Assembly: GCF_008704205.1 (NCBI RefSeq)
Contig: NZ_VXLC01000011.1
Coordinates: 124,001-188,000 of the forward strand
From: Nocardia colli
GTDB lineage: Bacteria > Actinomycetota > Actinomycetes > Mycobacteriales > Mycobacteriaceae
DNA: 64,000 nt
Direction: 5' to 3'
Under the pieces are notes generated by a model. The model did no database searches and was not told the DNA's origin. It worked only from the letters and a program-made list of their open reading frames with translations. How positions within the stretch are numbered: the stretch's first letter is position 1; every line of letters begins with the position of its first letter. Of the stretch, positions 54,101-61,934 are shown in pieces. Both the position numbers and the translations under genes were made by a program.

Positions 54101-57100
54101 CGAGCATCCGCGCCGGCCCGACGGCGACGGCACCTGGGATCGCGACAGCGATCCCGAGAGCGACCGGCCCGACCCCAACCGGGACTGGTCGCGGCTGGTC
54201 GGCGTCGATCTCGCCGACGCCGACGACGCGACGTTCCGCAAGGTGTACGAGGCGTACCGCGACGGCAAGATCGAAAAGCACGAGGGGCTGACGCCCACGG
54301 AGCTGGCCGCGGAAATCGCCAAGATGCGCGACGAGGTCCGGCAGCGTGCGGCGCGGATCCGCGAACTCGCCGACCTGGCGGAGCAGTTCTACCGGGCGCC
54401 GGAGCAACTGCCGGCGGGCGATCACACCGGACACCCCGACGCCGGACACCCCCGGCCCGAACTGGGTGGGCCCGACGAGGACGGCCCAGCCGCCTCCTCG
54501 ACCCCCACCGAGCCGCCACCCCGTCGGCCAGGATCAGGCGGCGCCGCCCAGCGCCCGGCGATCGAGGGCCAGCAGCCCGGTGCGCGGGACGGTTCCACCG
54601 ATGACACGGTGCGGCAGCCGAATTCGCAACAGCGCCCGGACGACCCGGGTAACCGGACGAAGACACTCGAGGAGCCGCCGAGCACCGAACCCAAGGCACA
54701 CGACGATCGGCCGAGTGCGGATACCAGGCCGGATCCGCGTTCACGGATCGACGAGGCGCTGGCACGCGAGCTCGCCGCGCTGGACGAATCGCATCAGCGT
54801 CATACCGAAGCCGCCGACGCCGAGTTGCAGCGGACGCTCGACCGTCTGGAGCAGATCGGCCAAGATCTGGACAAGCCGCTCGACCTGCATGACATTGTGC
54901 CGGAGCCCGATTCGGTCGACCCGCGTTCGCGGATCGATGACGCGGTGGCGCGTGAGCTGGCGGCACTGGACGAGTCGTACCGGCGGCATTCGGACGAGGC
55001 CGATGCCGAGTTGCGGCGAGTGCTCGATCACCTCGAACAGATCGGCCGCGATCTGGCTGCGCGACTCGAGCCGCAAGGCGTTGCGCCGGAGCCGGATTCG
55101 ACGCATCTGCCGTCACGGATCGACGAGGCGGTGGCGCGTGAGCTCGCCGCGCTGGACGAGTCGTATCGGCGGCATTCCGCGGAAGCCGACGCCGAATTGC
55201 AGCGGACGCTCGACCGTCTGGAGCAGATCGGTCGCGACCTGGCCGGTCGGCTCGAGTCGCAAAGTCCCGCAACGGATCCCGATTCAGCGAACCAGGCCAC
55301 CCGGATCGATGCCGCACTGGCCCGCGAATTGGCAAAGGTGGACGAGGCCTACCGCCGGCACGCGGACCAGGCCGACGCCGAACTGCGCCGCGTGCTCGAC
55401 CACCTCGAGCAGATCCGCACCGATCTCGCAGCCCAGAGCGAACACCAGCAACTCATGGCGAACCTCGAGGCGGCGCACCGCGAAATGATTGCCAAGTTCG
55501 ACGAACTCGACCGCCCCGCCGCCGACGGCCCAGACGAGAACCCACCGCCAACCACCGCCCTGCCACAGAACCCACCCTCGGATCCGAACAGCTCAGCGCC
55601 CCGCGAACCAGCTACGGCCCTGGACCCTGTCACCGGCCACGACCGCTCAGACGAATCCGTACGCGCACCAGAGCAAGAGCGATCAACTGACTCCGAATCG
55701 CCAACCAGTAGGGAACCTGAATCCGGACTCGAACAGTCGCCTCCGCACGACCCGGTACTGACGGGTAAAAACCTTCCGACGTCGGAAGATGTTGGCACAC
55801 ATACGAAGCAGACCGGCGAGAGCATCCCGCCGGAACCCATTACAGAAACCAACGAGTCGCCTACCCGCAGGCTCGAATCCACCGATGAGTCCGCCCCGAA
55901 GCAGGAAACCGACGACGCGGATCCGCACACAATCCGGCGAGACGACGGTGACCTGCCGGAATCCGACGCAAGCACGGAGCATCGAGTCCCGCGCGAATCG
56001 GAGTCGGCAGAGGAACCCACGCCGAACCTCGAGGCCGGTGACGTTGGCGAGCATACGAATCGGCAGGACGATGGCAACTCGCCGGAATCCAGCGTGAGTA
56101 CCGAGCATTCAGTGCCGCGCGAGGAGTCTGCGCCGAAGCCCGTAACGGGCGAGGGGCGTGTGCACCCGAATCGGCGAGACGGTGGCGATCCGCCAGAGTC
56201 AGAGCAGTCACCGTCCCGTCAGCCGGAGTCGGCGCAGGAGCCGGCGCCGAAGCCCGAGACCGGTGACGTTGGTGCGCACTCGAATCGGCGAGAGGGTGGT
56301 GACCCGTCGGAGTCCGAGCAGTCACTTCCGCGTCGGCCGGAGTCGACGGTGGAGCCCGCGCCGAAGTCCGAGGCTGGTGACGCTGGTACGCGTACGAATC
56401 GGCGAAATGGTGCCGCCCCATCGGAGTCGGAGCAGTCACCTGCGCGTGAGCCCAAGTCGGCGGAGGAGTCCGGGCCGAAGCCCGAAGGTGGTGACAGCGG
56501 CGGGCGGGCGACTCGTGGTGATGGTGGTGATCCGCCTGATTCCGCTGACGGACAACGGGATTCGCGGCCGCCGCAGTTGCCTGGTCGGGCACTGAGGTCG
56601 CATATTCCGCATCCGCCGCGGGACTACGAGTTCGAGTTCCCCGAGCCGGTGGATTCCGCGCCCATCCCGTGGCCGGTGCCGGACCCGCAACCCCCGGTAG
56701 AACCGCCGCATCCGCCCACTCCGCCGGTGCCGCCGCGCCCTCCGGTGCCGCCACGGATACCGCCGACGCCGCCGCACGTGCCGACCCCGCCGCATGTCCC
56801 GACGCCGCCGCACGTGCCGACCCCGCCGCACGTGCCAACGCCGCCGGTGCCACCGAATCCGCCGGAGCCGCCACATATCCCGGTGCCACCGATCCCGCCG
56901 GTTCCGCCGCATATTCCAGTGCCGCCGAATCAGCCAGTGCCACCGCATATCCCAGTCCCGCCGAATCCGCCAGTGCCACCGCATATCCCGGTCTCGCCGA
57001 ATCCGCCGGTCCCACCGAATCCGCCGGTGCCACCGAATCCGCCGGTCCTGCCGCCCGTGCCGCCCGTGCCGCCCGTGCCGCCGAATCTGCCCGTCCCGCC

Positions 57101-57827
57101 GGAACTGCCGACGGACCCGCCAAATCTGCCGGAGCCGCCGCACATCCCGGCGCCACCGATCCCGCCGGTGCCACCACACCTGCCGGTTCCGCCGAACCTG
57201 CCGGTCCCACCACAGATTCCGACACCACCCCATCCGTCTCCGGGAGGCCCGGTCCCACCCGGAACCTCCGTGCCGCCGAATCTGCCACCAGGCGTAACGA
57301 TTCCACCGATTGATCAGCCGGGATCCTCCCTGCCGCCATGGACGCCCATGCCACCTATGGGCGGACCAGGGCCAGGCGGCAACGGCCACCGCAATGGCGG
57401 CAACGGTCACGGCCGACGCGCCTACACCGGCGAAAATGGCGGCTCCACAACGATTGTCGTGCGTCCATACGTCGGCTACGGCGTATGGGCCGAATTCGAC
57501 CCGATCACCGGCGCACTGCGCGCGACGCCCGGCGGTGCGAACCAGCTCGGCGGTGTCTATGCCGAGCTCGGCGAAGTCCCGGTGGTGCTCTACCGGCAAC
57601 ACGGCAGGTTGGGCCTGCGGGTCGGGAACCGAGACATCGATCTCGACGGCCCGGTCACCATCGACTGGTATCCCCACGATCGCCGCAACACCAGGTTCGT
57701 GGTCAGCGTCGCGGGCGTCCCCGCCTTCGACGTCATCTACCGTTCCGTCCCCGCCGACGGAGACCTCGGCCTGCTGGTCCGCGACGTCCTCGCGGACCCC
57801 GCCCGCCGCGCCGCGATCTTCGCCTGA
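48135..57827 (+). CDS. Giant (3230-aa) T7SS effector-type protein with embedded papain-like domain (module B)
   Basis: The domain order that I can see is as follows. Residues 1-100 are a T7SS helical head (GMEWPEGNEDQMWALAQDW). About 115-310 holds the AWLFPPTAPAVEAAAI segment and Ala/Gly-rich membrane-active region shared with modules A and C. About 405-535 has 18-residue GSGENRGSGDGRNS repeats. About 840-995 is a papain-like fold with predicted catalytic Cys851 (RDCAVRSLE), His950 (VGAHAYVLV) and Asp965 (VVRDPV), resembling toxin glutamine deamidases or peptidases. About 1400-2080 is mixed helical. About 2203-2440 has four 62-residue helical repeats; then come 38-residue acidic repeats, a proline-rich stalk (about 2850-3060) and a globular C-terminal domain of about 120 residues (VRPYVGYGVWAEFDP ... 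RAAIFA) that I cannot name. The frame is intact throughout. Confidence 0.85.
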   Translation: MIELPGFLEWLEPIVGMEWPEGNEDQMWALAQDWHTAAADLRTILTDIDAAKNASLTAYPVGEGVEEMIKGFDSMRSGDGSAKDQSLNKLAELFDQIGESANGVGTEIEYAKLMYWSSLGLLAGELAAAWLFPPTAPAVEAAAIGITRIAVRVIGERVVSAIIRHAGKLVASKLAKFLLRHVAIDTMLGTLQELGVQQWQVDHGHRKSINWDQVAVTAVSSAAGGAAAGPFGDWLGHRLSSEMKPWMRAAITGPAAGLVGAGAGFVAATGTQFGIDAARNGVGDAWNNLKNTQVDWRMFTAGASNGAMSGLNKVGAQHAWGNMRPDLFGRPSFGDRFEDAVHPSGNGANSTDGTGSGPRAGGDGSGRGTTGDGAATRPAGVADAAGNGRAGGDTGTRQTNGVNGQSSGDGAGAGNNRGSSDGRNSSDADGSRESRGSGDGRNSDGANGSGENRGSGDGRNSSEGDGSGENRESSDGRNSDAVNGSGENRGSGDGRNSSDADGSSDGRGPGDGRNSAETNGSGESRGARDGEGTGEAGSRAGDAAAKDAGLAGDSAAHSDGDGQGRTGDGSSRSVDNAGSSTDRAAAHADSGDAATKRAGMAPEADAVHGAGSDGRIDATSTGSDPVVVRNVDGGPVANTPIHPTPAGNPGTPPAHPTSANPAAGESRNTPASSSTPRPAAADVRAHTGSDAPRTEQQRAGSPDSRPAGDTRPPTDRPRAGDARGDGTAPRTRDSGGTGVADSRARGADHQSTLQSGSSGEQPPRARSSVDGTAETRQSADSDAPRSTDNSHTDGPAPLDLAGLLPLAAAPAADAAPRAEHRTTQPDTAAAADPDHATTRPDPSDIDRQRDCAVRSLELIRRITGSDVIDVPTREVGLDGVSQSEIEQAAHAPLRDVENHNEIRDALMYETRPDGSFVLDADGNRIERPDGVAALVIDVYGKSDEHNVGAHAYVLVKENGEIVVRDPVLGLPHGFPPVPPGGDYPVRLTRTILFDENGIPQQHADSGLPPRDPALHEVGVGHRPPDGEPVEPASGSDGGGKKPPELPPPASPDDPGGESNTHRDNDSSAPSVLEPDSVVLAEDTHPHTLDIDGEQVPLALHPDGEDRWRAVPASDGEPPARQEGSGEVEKKSPVRRAWERIRDRIYVRGYEGDNPKYPSGSGEDGRGQTALRDGVANAPHLFDQPPTPAPVPHVPHSPDVPHVGPAPDSSDKAPNVARILKEGATIWKNREHLPILGQLSGRTPDIAGDFVAPRTADGEEYRFWVSDADPDLVRETITDLFEVSQISAEEARAVLEDALSVSDPEQRQRIVDDMERLGLVSEDEARALEQEPPAHPDPTPDPDGPPPEHESLSELADRLGFDLPDEDPATVRRAIDEQEYRALREAAAIEGLADAHRRYNEEQTRPYTREDVAGQDSRPALDEGEQRRRPGELDGPDQRRHAEEDEDLYFDEDEFDDDPGRRPVRQGEPDPAGRPVPYSDQVSFFDDNPMGRFLKELNAAFDGSTGVQNYTPVGNGADPLKEWGDIGPNDPELGRDQGPRAYFEHALRRDQLRDELSTWAQMFGLDIDSVTTQRIDELRAANQARADRVAEFADAAEFRVHPESDDQPPIGEPFGDQVMRIPVGEDVPDRLVVIDGPQDRAAALARVLADHPDLAQAVNRGDVQVDYHKARTDRNGHIHLEPVDTPDVYHHRETIDGRDLAVTLLRDKDGQWRPVVLDHADVPHTEPSAADAPPPPPRPRAEVLADLVDLARSLGLQPEALHPDRLAQTIADMKLDNAVRAGQIEALADFARSMNDISSFNDIGDARSQLATRLGIPEAELTPQRLAEALTDNSFRNALRAQQIGDLVAYAKQLRDLDPAAFVAARDQLAKRLGVEPSELFPPKYTKNDAGRLVHGSDSNSLDPKKLRKLLAQMERDGKHDLLKNALTEYANSLIKSDPYADVPRGDLSADPRVTGEPPIHDPEAIHALRDIIRDAMDSGDSLDFGQTLAEHPRRPDGDGTWDRDSDPESDRPDPNRDWSRLVGVDLADADDATFRKVYEAYRDGKIEKHEGLTPTELAAEIAKMRDEVRQRAARIRELADLAEQFYRAPEQLPAGDHTGHPDAGHPRPELGGPDEDGPAASSTPTEPPPRRPGSGGAAQRPAIEGQQPGARDGSTDDTVRQPNSQQRPDDPGNRTKTLEEPPSTEPKAHDDRPSADTRPDPRSRIDEALARELAALDESHQRHTEAADAELQRTLDRLEQIGQDLDKPLDLHDIVPEPDSVDPRSRIDDAVARELAALDESYRRHSDEADAELRRVLDHLEQIGRDLAARLEPQGVAPEPDSTHLPSRIDEAVARELAALDESYRRHSAEADAELQRTLDRLEQIGRDLAGRLESQSPATDPDSANQATRIDAALARELAKVDEAYRRHADQADAELRRVLDHLEQIRTDLAAQSEHQQLMANLEAAHREMIAKFDELDRPAADGPDENPPPTTALPQNPPSDPNSSAPREPATALDPVTGHDRSDESVRAPEQERSTDSESPTSREPESGLEQSPPHDPVLTGKNLPTSEDVGTHTKQTGESIPPEPITETNESPTRRLESTDESAPKQETDDADPHTIRRDDGDLPESDASTEHRVPRESESAEEPTPNLEAGDVGEHTNRQDDGNSPESSVSTEHSVPREESAPKPVTGEGRVHPNRRDGGDPPESEQSPSRQPESAQEPAPKPETGDVGAHSNRREGGDPSESEQSLPRRPESTVEPAPKSEAGDAGTRTNRRNGAAPSESEQSPAREPKSAEESGPKPEGGDSGGRATRGDGGDPPDSADGQRDSRPPQLPGRALRSHIPHPPRDYEFEFPEPVDSAPIPWPVPDPQPPVEPPHPPTPPVPPRPPVPPRIPPTPPHVPTPPHVPTPPHVPTPPHVPTPPVPPNPPEPPHIPVPPIPPVPPHIPVPPNQPVPPHIPVPPNPPVPPHIPVSPNPPVPPNPPVPPNPPVLPPVPPVPPVPPNLPVPPELPTDPPNLPEPPHIPAPPIPPVPPHLPVPPNLPVPPQIPTPPHPSPGGPVPPGTSVPPNLPPGVTIPPIDQPGSSLPPWTPMPPMGGPGPGGNGHRNGGNGHGRRAYTGENGGSTTIVVRPYVGYGVWAEFDPITGALRATPGGANQLGGVYAELGEVPVVLYRQHGRLGLRVGNRDIDLDGPVTIDWYPHDRRNTRFVVSVAGVPAFDVIYRSVPADGDLGLLVRDVLADPARRAAIFA
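49390..49720 (+). repeat. 18-residue Gly/Ser/Arg/Asn coding repeats
   Basis: Six to seven 54-base units encode variants of GSGENRGSGDGRNSSDAD. They join the CpnT-like head to the papain-like domain and are probably an extended linker. Confidence 0.75.
54744..55454 (+). repeat. Four exact-period 186-bp (62-residue) repeats
   Basis: Units begin at 54744, 54930, 55116 and 55302, each exactly 186 bases apart. Each encodes a helical, probably coiled-coil unit with the pattern RIDEAxARELAALDESYRRHxxxADAELxRxLDxLEQI followed by a Pro/Asp linker. The uniform period despite codon divergence suggests duplication followed by selection on protein sequence. Confidence 0.85.
56040..56500 (+). repeat. 38-residue acidic coding repeats
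   Basis: About four units with 111-114-base spacing (landmark CGAATCGGC at 56057, 56168, 56282 and 56396) encode NRRxGGDPxESEQSPxR followed by PESAxEPAPKPExGD. They are strongly charged and low in complexity, and lie just before the proline-rich stalk. Confidence 0.7.
56670..57330 (+). repeat. Proline-rich stalk-coding repeats
   Basis: About 220 codons are dominated by PP pairs in short units such as PPHVPTPP, VPPHIPVPPN and PPNPPVPP. They would form a rigid polyproline-II rod separating the acidic repeats from the C-terminal globular domain. Such rods are typical of cell-wall-spanning proteins. Confidence 0.8.
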
Positions 57828-57936
57828 CCACGCGAGACTGTGACATCGAACAGCAGGTAACCGGCGCTTTTGTGCACTGTGCCCGGTAGATCTGACCGCT
57901 GTTGCCACAGCCCGTCGGCTTGGGTTCAATCGGTAG

Positions 57937-58902
57937 ATGATCAATGGTGATCCGCTATCTCTGGCCAGCCGTGGCGTGATTTTCGCGTTGCACTCCACGC
58001 TGCGACCACTCGGTGCGCGCCTGCCCGCCAACCGTTTCGGCGTGGCCGGCGCCCGGCTCGGGCTGGCCGTCGCCTGCCGGATCTGGTTCGACCGCACCTT
58101 GCCGACCACAGTGGTGGACACCGAAGGGCCGCGCGGCCGGACCATGGGGGAGTGGGTCGGCGCAGCGCCGCGACCCGGGCAATCACTCATCTACTACTTG
58201 CACGGCAGCGGCTACGTCGGTTGCAGCCCGTCCACCCACCGCGGCTTGGTCTCCGAACTGTCGCGCCGCCTCGACCGCCCCGCGTTCACCCTGCGCTACC
58301 GGCGCGCCCCCGAACACCGATTCCCCGCCGCCCACGACGACGTCCTGAACGGCTACCTCTGGCTACTCGAACAAGGCCACGCCGCGCAAGACATTGTGCT
58401 CATGGGTGATTCAGCCGGCGGCCACATGTCCCTCGGCCTGTGCGTCCAACTGCGCGAACTCGGCCTACCCCAACCCAAGGCCCTCGTCGGCTTCTCCGCC
58501 CTCGTCGACTCGACCTGGACCCTCGCCGACGCCCGCCGCACCGAGGTGAACGAGGCCTTCATGTCCTTCGGCCTCGCCACCCGAATGACCGGCCTCTACA
58601 CCGGCACAACCCATTTCGACGACCCCCGGCTGAACGTTGCCGCCCACGTCGGCCCCGACCTCCCCCCGATGCTGCTGCAGGCGGGCGGCAGCGAAATGCT
58701 CAGCGCCGACGCCGAACACTACGGCGCAGCCCAGCGCGCCGCCGGCGGCCGGTGCGAGGTACAGCTGTGGCCAGGCATGTTCCACGTATTTCAGGTCGCC
58801 CATCGACTCCTGCCCGAGGCCCGCTCCGCCCTGGACGGCGTCGAGCAGTTCATCGCCGAGGTCGAACGCGCCGAGGTCGAACGCGGTCCACTCTCGGCAT
58901 AG
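57937..58902 (+). CDS. Alpha/beta hydrolase (hormone-sensitive lipase type)
   Basis: This 321-residue esterase-like enzyme has the oxyanion motif HGSG at residues 89-92, the nucleophile Ser159 in GDSAGG, and a catalytic His in GMFHVF near residue 288. It resembles LipH/NlhH-type carboxylesterases that act on short or medium acyl esters. The substrate is unknown. It follows the giant effector gene by 109 bases with no evident functional link. Confidence 0.88.
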   Translation: MINGDPLSLASRGVIFALHSTLRPLGARLPANRFGVAGARLGLAVACRIWFDRTLPTTVVDTEGPRGRTMGEWVGAAPRPGQSLIYYLHGSGYVGCSPSTHRGLVSELSRRLDRPAFTLRYRRAPEHRFPAAHDDVLNGYLWLLEQGHAAQDIVLMGDSAGGHMSLGLCVQLRELGLPQPKALVGFSALVDSTWTLADARRTEVNEAFMSFGLATRMTGLYTGTTHFDDPRLNVAAHVGPDLPPMLLQAGGSEMLSADAEHYGAAQRAAGGRCEVQLWPGMFHVFQVAHRLLPEARSALDGVEQFIAEVERAEVERGPLSA

Positions 58903-59011
58903 CGCTCGCCGCCGTCGTTTCGGGGCGCGGTCTGTTGTGCATGGTTACCCGTTGTGGCACAGTCGATCGCGCGGAAAAGACGAGGTCCGACGGTAGAGCT
59001 AGGGTGATTGC

Positions 59012-59503
59012 ATGACGGAATGGCGTGCGTTGACCGACGAGGAAATCGTCGAGCTGGCCAGCCGGCTGCGATCACTCGATTGGTCGTGGCAGCTCGACGA
59101 TGCGGCACAGCTGGCATCGGCGTTCGGCTGGACCGTGGTGATGGCGCGGGGCGACTGGGTCATGCTCGACTCCGGGTTCGGAGCGGGCAGCGCCAAGCTG
59201 ACCGGCCGGGACGGTCAGGCGGGCGAGATCAAGGTCCAGGTGACCGACTTCGCCTCCGACGACGAGCCGGAAGGATCGCAGACGCGCGACGCGTTCGCGG
59301 CCATGGTCGCCGCGCTGAGCGGTGCGTTCGGTGAGCCGACTGCGCGAATCCCCGGCGCGGTACCCGAGGTCCGCTGGGCCGGCGCCGAGACAACGCTCGT
59401 GCTGCGCGATCCCGGCACGACCGTGGAGCTGTATCTGATGACCAACCCCTGGCTCGCCGACCACGACGCGGCCATCGACCTGGAGGAACAGGGGTTGCTG
59501 TGA
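59012..59503 (+). CDS. DUF6301-like protein, possible T7SS-associated immunity or chaperone
   Basis: This 163-residue protein begins MTEWRALTDEEIVELASRLRSLDW and has EVRWAGAETTLVLRDPGTTVELYLMTNPW near its end. I recall this as DUF6301, common in Nocardia beside T7SS effector genes; the function is unknown. A -10-like TAGGGT (59000-59005) ends six bases before the ATG, so the message may be leaderless. Its stop overlaps the next gene by four bases. Confidence 0.65.
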   Translation: MTEWRALTDEEIVELASRLRSLDWSWQLDDAAQLASAFGWTVVMARGDWVMLDSGFGAGSAKLTGRDGQAGEIKVQVTDFASDDEPEGSQTRDAFAAMVAALSGAFGEPTARIPGAVPEVRWAGAETTLVLRDPGTTVELYLMTNPWLADHDAAIDLEEQGLL

Positions 59504-59949
59504 CGGGATGGGCGGAGTTCGCCGACGGGTTGGCCACGCAATTGGCGACGCTGCCGACCGGCGCGGTGGTGGTCATCGGTGAAGCGCCGATCTCCTCGGA
59601 CAAGAGCAGGACCACGCAGTTCCGGCAGCTCGACGACAGTGTGTGGGCGCAACTGGCCGGTGATCGCTGGCTCGATCCCGCGGTGCAAGCGGGTGAGCAG
59701 GGAAGGCATCTGCTGCGGGCGACGGGCTGGCAGGAACCCGACGCAGACCACCTCGACAATTGGTGGGTCGAACTGCCCTGGCCCGTGCCGTCGACGGCCT
59801 ATCGAAGGTTGGCGGACATGGTGGTGACCGGTCTGCGCGACGCCTTCCGGATCGCCGACCCCACACCCCTGGTCTATCAGGCGTGGAACGAGAAAACGGC
59901 CAACAGTCCGCTGGAATTGCCGCTACTCGGATTGCGGCCCGAGGCCTGA
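59500..59949 (+). CDS. TY-Chap/YbjN-like protein, probable T7SS chaperone
   Basis: This 149-residue protein has GWAEFADGLATQLATLPTGAVVVI at the start, HLLRATGWQEPDADHLDNWWVELPWP in the middle and TPLVYQAWNEK near the end. The pattern fits the YbjN-like TY-Chap proteins proposed as chaperones of T7SS effectors. The match is from memory. It overlaps the DUF6301-like gene and precedes the next gene by 129 bases, just upstream of module C. Confidence 0.65.
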   Translation: MTGWAEFADGLATQLATLPTGAVVVIGEAPISSDKSRTTQFRQLDDSVWAQLAGDRWLDPAVQAGEQGRHLLRATGWQEPDADHLDNWWVELPWPVPSTAYRRLADMVVTGLRDAFRIADPTPLVYQAWNEKTANSPLELPLLGLRPEA

Positions 59950-60078
59950 CGCGATGCCGCCGCTCGTCCGCGCACGCGGACCTCACCGCCCGATGATCTA
60001 TGCCAGGATTGACGCGGGGGCGGCTACCTCTTCGGAACGGCCGCCGTTTCGGTGCGCAGATGAGGAGATTTCCGCGAC

Positions 60079-61734
60079 GTGACCAGTCCAGACGACCAGG
60101 CTCCGGATCCCGGGCCCCGCGACGAGCCGGCGCCGGATCACGATCATGCGGGCGCGCCGTCCGATGCCGAGACGACCGCCGCCCAAACGGCTTTCATGCA
60201 GCAGTTCCTGGTCACACCTGAGCAGCAGAACGGTTTTGCCGAACCCACCGAGCCGGCCGCCGCCGAGTCCGTCGACGAGGAACCCGACGTCGGTTTCACC
60301 CTCGCCGGAGCCATGGGCGCGACGCCGCCGGTGGCGGATCCGGCCGAGGTGGCCACGGCGATCAGCCATCAGATCGCCAGGGAATTGGGCGGGGCCGGTC
60401 CGGACGGCTGGCAGCGATTGGAGGCGGTCTTCGCGGTGACCGTCGCCGCCGAGGTCGCCCTCGCGGTGTTCACCGACGACGAGGAACGGATGGCGCGGGC
60501 CTACCCGCCGGAGGAGGTGCTGACCCTGGTCCGCCAGCATCGGCACGTGTCGGCGCAGCTCAGCGACGGACCTTGGTGGCGCTACACCATGACGCTGACC
60601 AGCAGCGGTCAGGTCGAGGTCGATTACGACTACGGCGACGAACCGTTCCCCGACGAACAACTCTTCGCCCCGGAGATCTACCGCGCAGACCTCGAGGTCT
60701 ACCCGCGCGACGTGCTGCCGGTGTGGCTGGCGGCCTACATCGGGCACGCGGATCGGCAGTCGCGGACACCGCAGGAGGCGGCCGTCCAAGCGCGGGCGGA
60801 TCGGGACGCTGGCCGGCGCGGGGCGCTGGCCGCGAACGACTTTCCGGCGTTCCCGCTGCTGGCGGCCCGCTGGGCGGTGATCGCCGCGGGCTTCGTCGCA
60901 GCCGGATCGCCGCTGGGTCCGCGGGTATTGCCCGCGTTGAGCTGGTTCGAAGGGTCCAAGCGCAGCGGCTCCACGCTGTACACGGTGCCGGGTGGCCGGG
61001 CCGTGTTGTCCGGCGGAGTGTGGAACGCACCGGAATTGAACGCGGTCTACAACGAGGGCGTGCCGATGCCCGCCCTGTACGCGGGCGCGCCGGAGTGGGT
61101 AGCCAATCCGGTGCTGAACTCGCGCGCGGCCAGTGGCCTGCTCTCGTTCTGCTACTGGTGGGAGGGCGGCAACTGGTATCGCGGCATGTCGCCGATCGCC
61201 GACGAACTCAGCGATGCGGTGCCCGGCATGTGGTCGCCGGAGTCCGTGGTCGACATCGTGTCCGGGCTGATCGCGGAATCGCCGAGCCCTCGGCTGCGGC
61301 AAGCCGTCGCGAACCTGGTGTCCGCCGCGGAGATCGGTGTCGTCACCCGATCCACCCTGGTCGACGTCTTCGGCGAGGACGGCACCTTCGATATCGACAG
61401 CGCCCTCTACCAGCTCACCATGGCCGGCGTGACGATGACGGTGCCGGAGCCGATGCCGCAGGAGGACGCCATCGCCCGGGTGCGGCAGTTCATCCTGAAC
61501 AGCGGCATGGACACCTCCCGGTATCCGATGGACGGCCTGCGCGCGGATCGGATCAGCATCGGCTGGATGGTGTACGTGCCGACCGCGCCGGGCGAGATCG
61601 CGATCGGCCGGGCGCTGTTCTACATCGCCGACGACGGCGTGCTGGAACAGTCGTCGTCCTCGGTGGCGCCGTCGCTCTACATCGCCGAGTTCGAGCAGCG
61701 ATTCCAGCGGCGGCACGGCCAGGTGGATGCCTGA
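60079..61734 (+). CDS. Hypothetical protein associated with T7SS module C
   Basis: This 551-residue protein starts at a GTG. It has an acidic, Pro/Ala-rich N-terminus (to about 85) and a central part WWRYTMTLTSSGQVEVDYDYGDEPFPDEQLFAPEIYR (about 170-205), which recalls YezG-like immunity folds. A second globular part runs to the C-terminus (RISIGWMVYVPTAPGEIAIGRALFYIADDGVLEQS). No catalytic motif is evident and there are no membrane segments. Position between the chaperone-like gene and module C suggests an immunity or chaperone role, which remains inference. Confidence 0.6.
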   Translation: MTSPDDQAPDPGPRDEPAPDHDHAGAPSDAETTAAQTAFMQQFLVTPEQQNGFAEPTEPAAAESVDEEPDVGFTLAGAMGATPPVADPAEVATAISHQIARELGGAGPDGWQRLEAVFAVTVAAEVALAVFTDDEERMARAYPPEEVLTLVRQHRHVSAQLSDGPWWRYTMTLTSSGQVEVDYDYGDEPFPDEQLFAPEIYRADLEVYPRDVLPVWLAAYIGHADRQSRTPQEAAVQARADRDAGRRGALAANDFPAFPLLAARWAVIAAGFVAAGSPLGPRVLPALSWFEGSKRSGSTLYTVPGGRAVLSGGVWNAPELNAVYNEGVPMPALYAGAPEWVANPVLNSRAASGLLSFCYWWEGGNWYRGMSPIADELSDAVPGMWSPESVVDIVSGLIAESPSPRLRQAVANLVSAAEIGVVTRSTLVDVFGEDGTFDIDSALYQLTMAGVTMTVPEPMPQEDAIARVRQFILNSGMDTSRYPMDGLRADRISIGWMVYVPTAPGEIAIGRALFYIADDGVLEQSSSSVAPSLYIAEFEQRFQRRHGQVDA

Positions 61735-61934
61735 TCGTGGCTGCTGGGAGCCGGCAAGCCGGCTCCGGTGCCCCTAGTAATGGGGTGCTCTGTTGGAGTG
61801 GTCCACCACTACTGTTGGTGTTACGGTTTATTGACTGGTGGCGGAGATCGGGTGAACTGATCATGAACTCTGCCAAGGATTTCAGGTTACGACCGGGGGT
61901 TGGCGTCCCCTCGCACTGCGGGAAAGGGTGCATT

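Noticed and set aside
48135..57827. TNT (NAD glycohydrolase) toxin domain expected for CpnT homologs
   Set aside because: I could not find its sequence pattern in any of the three large proteins; only the N-terminal domain is CpnT-like.
56436..58190. Minus-strand 584-codon open frame rich in Trp, Arg and His
   Set aside because: It is the complement of proline-rich codons of the giant protein; composition alone explains it.
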